Notes under the pieces: generated by a model
The model's database searches: none
The model's input: the letters and a program-made list of their open reading frames with translations, nothing else
What the model was told of the DNA's origin: nothing
NCBI GenBank assembly: GCA_021404565.1
Contig: JAAWWF010000030.1
Span: 124,001-188,000, forward strand
Reading direction: 5' to 3'
DNA length: 64,000 bases
DNA from: Roseivirga sp.
GTDB taxonomy: Bacteria; Bacteroidota; Bacteroidia; Cytophagales; Cyclobacteriaceae
Translations under genes and position numbers: made by a program
Shown: piece after piece, positions 61,504 to 64,000 of the stretch
How the letters are laid out: each line of letters opens with the position of its first letter
Numbering within the stretch: the stretch's first letter is position 1

Positions 61504-62688
61504 TCAAAGCCTGTGGCAATGGAGCAGCACAGGTCCATTCACATCCTGAGTGGCAATGATATAATCCTCTCCTCCCTCCTTTAAGCTTGTTTTTTTGCGG
61601 ATTTGCTGTACGCTCATTGGGAAATTGCGTACAGAGATATTGGCCTGCATTTCGGGCAGTTTTTTCCGTAAGTGCTTCTTGTTCATCTGCAGAGAATCAA
61701 GCACCTGAAAGCAACGTCCGGGGAAGTCTTCAATAAGCTGATCGGAAGTATAAAGATGTGTATTGGCGTGCAACTTTACCATGCCTGGGAATTGCTCCCC
61801 AACTGACTTAAAGCCCCCTGCTTTTAAAATCGCTGCATTCGGCTCGTAAATAAACTTCGAAACTGTGCCAAATTGAGGCAATGCCTCAAGCTCGCTTTCA
61901 TAGTCAAAACCGAAACACCATTTCCCTTCTGATTTGAAATTAATAGTATGAATACCCGGATTTCCGGAGGCATTTTCATCGATAAAAAACAGCAGTTCTT
62001 TGACCTCATTACGATCAGCCACCACATGGACGGCTGTTACCTCACCCAGGTCATTGATGGCTCCTTTAATATCCAACATGGGAGAGGCCTTGATGAGTAG
62101 ACTCCTGGCGCTTTGTTGCAGTAGAGGCTGTATTTGGATTACATCAGGCTCACAATCTTCAAAACGTACCACTTTGCTGTTATGAGTCCCTCTTCTGGCC
62201 GGGTCCAGGTAAATCAGATCGACCATGTCTTTCAGCTCATTAAGGAAATCCTCTGCCTGGAAATGATGCGACCTGATGTTATGAGCCCCTAAACAATGAA
62301 AATTATATTCCGCCAACTCGACCAGGTTTTGTTGACGCTCGATATAATGGATTTCTTGAAAGGATTGTGACAAATAATATGTATCGATTCCCATGCCACC
62401 TGTCAGATCAATCATCGCATCCCCTTTTACCAAAGAAGCCTTGTAAGCTGCCGTAACTTGCGAAGAGCACTGCTCCATTGACAAAGGAGGCGGATAGATG
62501 ATGCCTTCAGTGGCAAAGTACTCCGGTAATTTATGCTTCGCCTTTCGTTTTGACTGAATTTGCTCAACAACCTCCTTCATAGGAATATGAGGGTACTTAC
62601 CAGCGCTGAGCATTAATGAAGCAGGATCATCATAAAGATGATCCTGTATAAATTTCTGTATTTCGGTTTTTTTTAGCTCTGAGATCAA
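61504..62688 (-). CDS. SAM-dependent methyltransferase with PG_1098-type and THUMP-like domains
   Basis: Protein of 394 residues. The N-terminal ferredoxin-like part (about 1-90) is followed by a class I methyltransferase domain with the SAM motif MIDLTGGMGIDTYYLS (near residues 94-109) and the catalytic-loop-like LIYLDPARRGTHN (near 158). A C-terminal THUMP-like domain occupies about 300-390. This composition matches Bacteroidota PG_1098-type proteins, which are annotated as possible RNA methyltransferases. The target is unknown. It overlaps asd by four bases. Confidence 0.85.
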   Translation of the reverse strand: MISELKKTEIQKFIQDHLYDDPASLMLSAGKYPHIPMKEVVEQIQSKRKAKHKLPEYFATEGIIYPPPLSMEQCSSQVTAAYKASLVKGDAMIDLTGGMGIDTYYLSQSFQEIHYIERQQNLVELAEYNFHCLGAHNIRSHHFQAEDFLNELKDMVDLIYLDPARRGTHNSKVVRFEDCEPDVIQIQPLLQQSARSLLIKASPMLDIKGAINDLGEVTAVHVVADRNEVKELLFFIDENASGNPGIHTINFKSEGKWCFGFDYESELEALPQFGTVSKFIYEPNAAILKAGGFKSVGEQFPGMVKLHANTHLYTSDQLIEDFPGRCFQVLDSLQMNKKHLRKKLPEMQANISVRNFPMSVQQIRKKTSLKEGGEDYIIATQDVNGPVLLHCHRL

Positions 62689-63677
62689 ACAGCTGTCATT
62701 TGCTTCATCAGGTACTCCGCTATCTGAACTGCGTTGGTAGCTGCACCTTTTCTCAAGTTATCAGCCACAATCCACATATTCAAGGTATTGGCCTGACTTT
62801 CATCTCTGCGCAGTCTTCCTACAAAAACTTCATCCTTTTTATGAGCCGTGAGCGGCATGGGATAAACGTTATTGGCAGGATCGTCCTGAATGATAAGGCC
62901 CGGAGTGCTCGCCAGCAAGGTTGTCAATTCATCCAGATCAAAGTCTTTCTCAAATTCTACATTTACAGCCTCAGAGTGACCACCCACCGTAGGGATTCTT
63001 ACCGTAGTAGCGGTAAGCTGAATGGTGTCATCACCGAGAATTTTCTTGGTTTCGTTGACCATTTTCATCTCCTCCTTGGTATAGCCATTATCCATGAAAA
63101 TGTCGATGTGTGGTAACACATTCATATCAATCTTGTGGGGATAAGCCATATCTCCCTCTGTGCCTTGACGCTCGTTCATCATCTGATCAACAGCGGCTTT
63201 TCCAGAACCCGTCACTGACTGATAAGTAGAAACCACTACTCTTTTGATGGTATACTTTTCATGCAATGGTGCCAGTGCCACCACCATTTGTATGGTAGAG
63301 CAGTTTGGGTTTGCAATGATTCTGTCCTCAGCTGTCAAATCAGTCGCATTCACCTCAGGAACAATCAGTTTATGATCCGGGCTCATTCTCCAGGCTGACG
63401 AATTATCAATTACCGTGGTACCCACCGCAGCAAACTTTGGTGCCCAGTCCAGTGAAGTACCTCCACCAGCAGAGAAAATGGCAAAATCCGGTTTCTGCTC
63501 TACAGCTTCCTCCATGGTAATCACAGTGTATTCCTTACCCTTAAAAACCTTCTTCTGACCAGCAGATCTTGCTGAAGCTACCAGCAGTAGCTCGTCAAAT
63601 TGAACATTTCTTTCATCAAGGACTTCGAGAACCTCTCCTCCCACCAGTCCGGTAGCTCCTACAACAGCGATTTTCAT
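62685..63677 (-). CDS. asd: aspartate-semialdehyde dehydrogenase
   Basis: Enzyme of 330 residues for the second step of the aspartate pathway (lysine, threonine, methionine and diaminopimelate). The NADP loop is VGATGLVGGEVLEVL at residues 6-20, the catalytic Cys is C126 in NPNCSTIQMV, and the His acid is in TVGGHSEAVNVEF. Length fits the family. It overlaps the methyltransferase by four bases. The 75-base spacer upstream, shared with the divergent partial gene, shows no clear promoter box. Confidence 0.95.
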   Translation of the reverse strand: MKIAVVGATGLVGGEVLEVLDERNVQFDELLLVASARSAGQKKVFKGKEYTVITMEEAVEQKPDFAIFSAGGGTSLDWAPKFAAVGTTVIDNSSAWRMSPDHKLIVPEVNATDLTAEDRIIANPNCSTIQMVVALAPLHEKYTIKRVVVSTYQSVTGSGKAAVDQMMNERQGTEGDMAYPHKIDMNVLPHIDIFMDNGYTKEEMKMVNETKKILGDDTIQLTATTVRIPTVGGHSEAVNVEFEKDFDLDELTTLLASTPGLIIQDDPANNVYPMPLTAHKKDEVFVGRLRRDESQANTLNMWIVADNLRKGAATNAVQIAEYLMKQMTAV

Positions 63678-63752
63678 TTCTCTGCGTTTAAAATGTGATT
63701 TGTTTACTTATAATTAATACGTCTCAGAAGAGTTTTTAGTAATTTTCTTTTC

Positions 63753-64000
63753 GTGAACCTGAAAAGTATCCTCCTTACTCTACTTCTGACTGTTTCGGCA
63801 AATATAGCGTTAAGTCAGATCAACACATTTCCATACGCAGAAAGTTTTGAACAATCGTTTACAACTGGCACCGATGTCGTTTTCATTACCAATTGGACCG
63901 GAAATGATGTCCGCACCAGTAGCCGGATCTTTCAGGGCACTGATGCGCGAACAGGCTCCTCATCGATAAACATAATTCCTACCTCTTCATTCAATGGAGA
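63753..64000 (+). CDS. secreted protein, 5' end only
   Basis: The first 82 codons of a gene cut by the window end. The start is GTG at 63753 (an in-frame stop at 63711-63713 limits any extension), followed by a signal peptide (NLKSILLTLLLTVSANIALS, then QINTF). The mature start FPYAESFEQSFTTGTDVVFI resembles the beginnings of large secreted Bacteroidota proteins, often type IX substrates, but no domain can be called from this fragment. Confidence 0.7.
   Translation, partial: MNLKSILLTLLLTVSANIALSQINTFPYAESFEQSFTTGTDVVFITNWTGNDVRTSSRIFQGTDARTGSSSINIIPTSSFNG

Noticed and set aside
61413-61538. N-terminal extension of the gamma-glutamyltransferase
   Set aside because: It overlaps the methyltransferase gene and would bury the lipoprotein signal that starts at 61412.

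Overview
The window is a gene-dense chromosomal segment from a Bacteroidota bacterium, most likely of the order Cytophagales (inference). Supporting signs seen here are a type IX secretion PorZ homologue, the gene order uppS-bamA-skp-skp, a short NusA, DUF6089 and PG_1098-type proteins, promoter boxes of the form TAnnTTTG, secreted proteins that begin with Gln after signal-peptide cleavage, and an rpsU leader with an isolated strong Shine-Dalgarno. I see no rRNA, tRNA, CRISPR array, prophage or insertion sequence. No gap between genes exceeds about 200 bases.

Region 1 (1-12684, minus strand) is part of an exopolysaccharide locus. A nine-gene, tightly coupled operon (12684 down to 3882, ending in a hairpin terminator) starts with PAPS formation (cysC with an N-terminal DUF2061 domain, cysD, cysN, cysQ). 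It continues with sugar-nucleotide genes: a TviB/WbpO-type UDP-HexNAc 6-dehydrogenase, a UDP-uronate 4-epimerase, and a WbpD/WbpB/WbpE trio for 2,3-diacetamido uronic acid. Downstream, with its own promoter, is a second unit: a winged-helix regulator fused to a degenerate nucleotidyltransferase fold, a NusG paralogue of the UpxY type, and a very long Wza-like SLBB export protein cut by the window start. The promoter of this second unit lies inside an inverted repeat. Together these suggest a regulated, possibly sulfated, diacetamido-uronic-acid polysaccharide (inference).

Region 2 (12741-19757, plus) holds cytochrome c maturation genes ccmB, ccmC, ccmD, ccmE and ccmF. CcmE carries a Cys-x3-Tyr haem motif in place of the usual His. 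A Tat-exported class V aminotransferase-like protein and a DUF2520 protein follow. Region 3 (19913-28513, plus) has a UbiA prenyltransferase, purN, purH and the cell-shape operon mreB-mreC-mreD-mrdA-rodA.

Region 4 (28510-36526) has an acidic-linker protein of unknown function, an adrenodoxin-type ferredoxin, tdk, porZ, recO, a 2-oxoglutarate/Fe(II) dioxygenase, a chromate transporter and an LD-carboxypeptidase. Region 5 (36590-45875, minus) is an envelope and metabolism block: two Skp/OmpH chaperones, bamA, uppS, a DUF6089 barrel, nadK, a CBS-ACT protein, a hydrolase, a PabA/TrpG amidotransferase, CvpA and YqeY.

Region 6 (45942-53451) has pdxJ, a YbfF-like hydrolase, an RsmI-like methylase and metK on plus, then hpf, a Xer recombinase, rpsU, an acyl-CoA dehydrogenase and an M28 glutaminyl-cyclase-like lipoprotein on minus. 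Region 7 (53515-64000) has the rimP-nusA-infB operon behind a consensus promoter and a leader hairpin, a tiny membrane protein, a TPR membrane protein, a gamma-glutamyltransferase lipoprotein, a PG_1098-type methyltransferase, asd, and the 5' end of a secreted protein.
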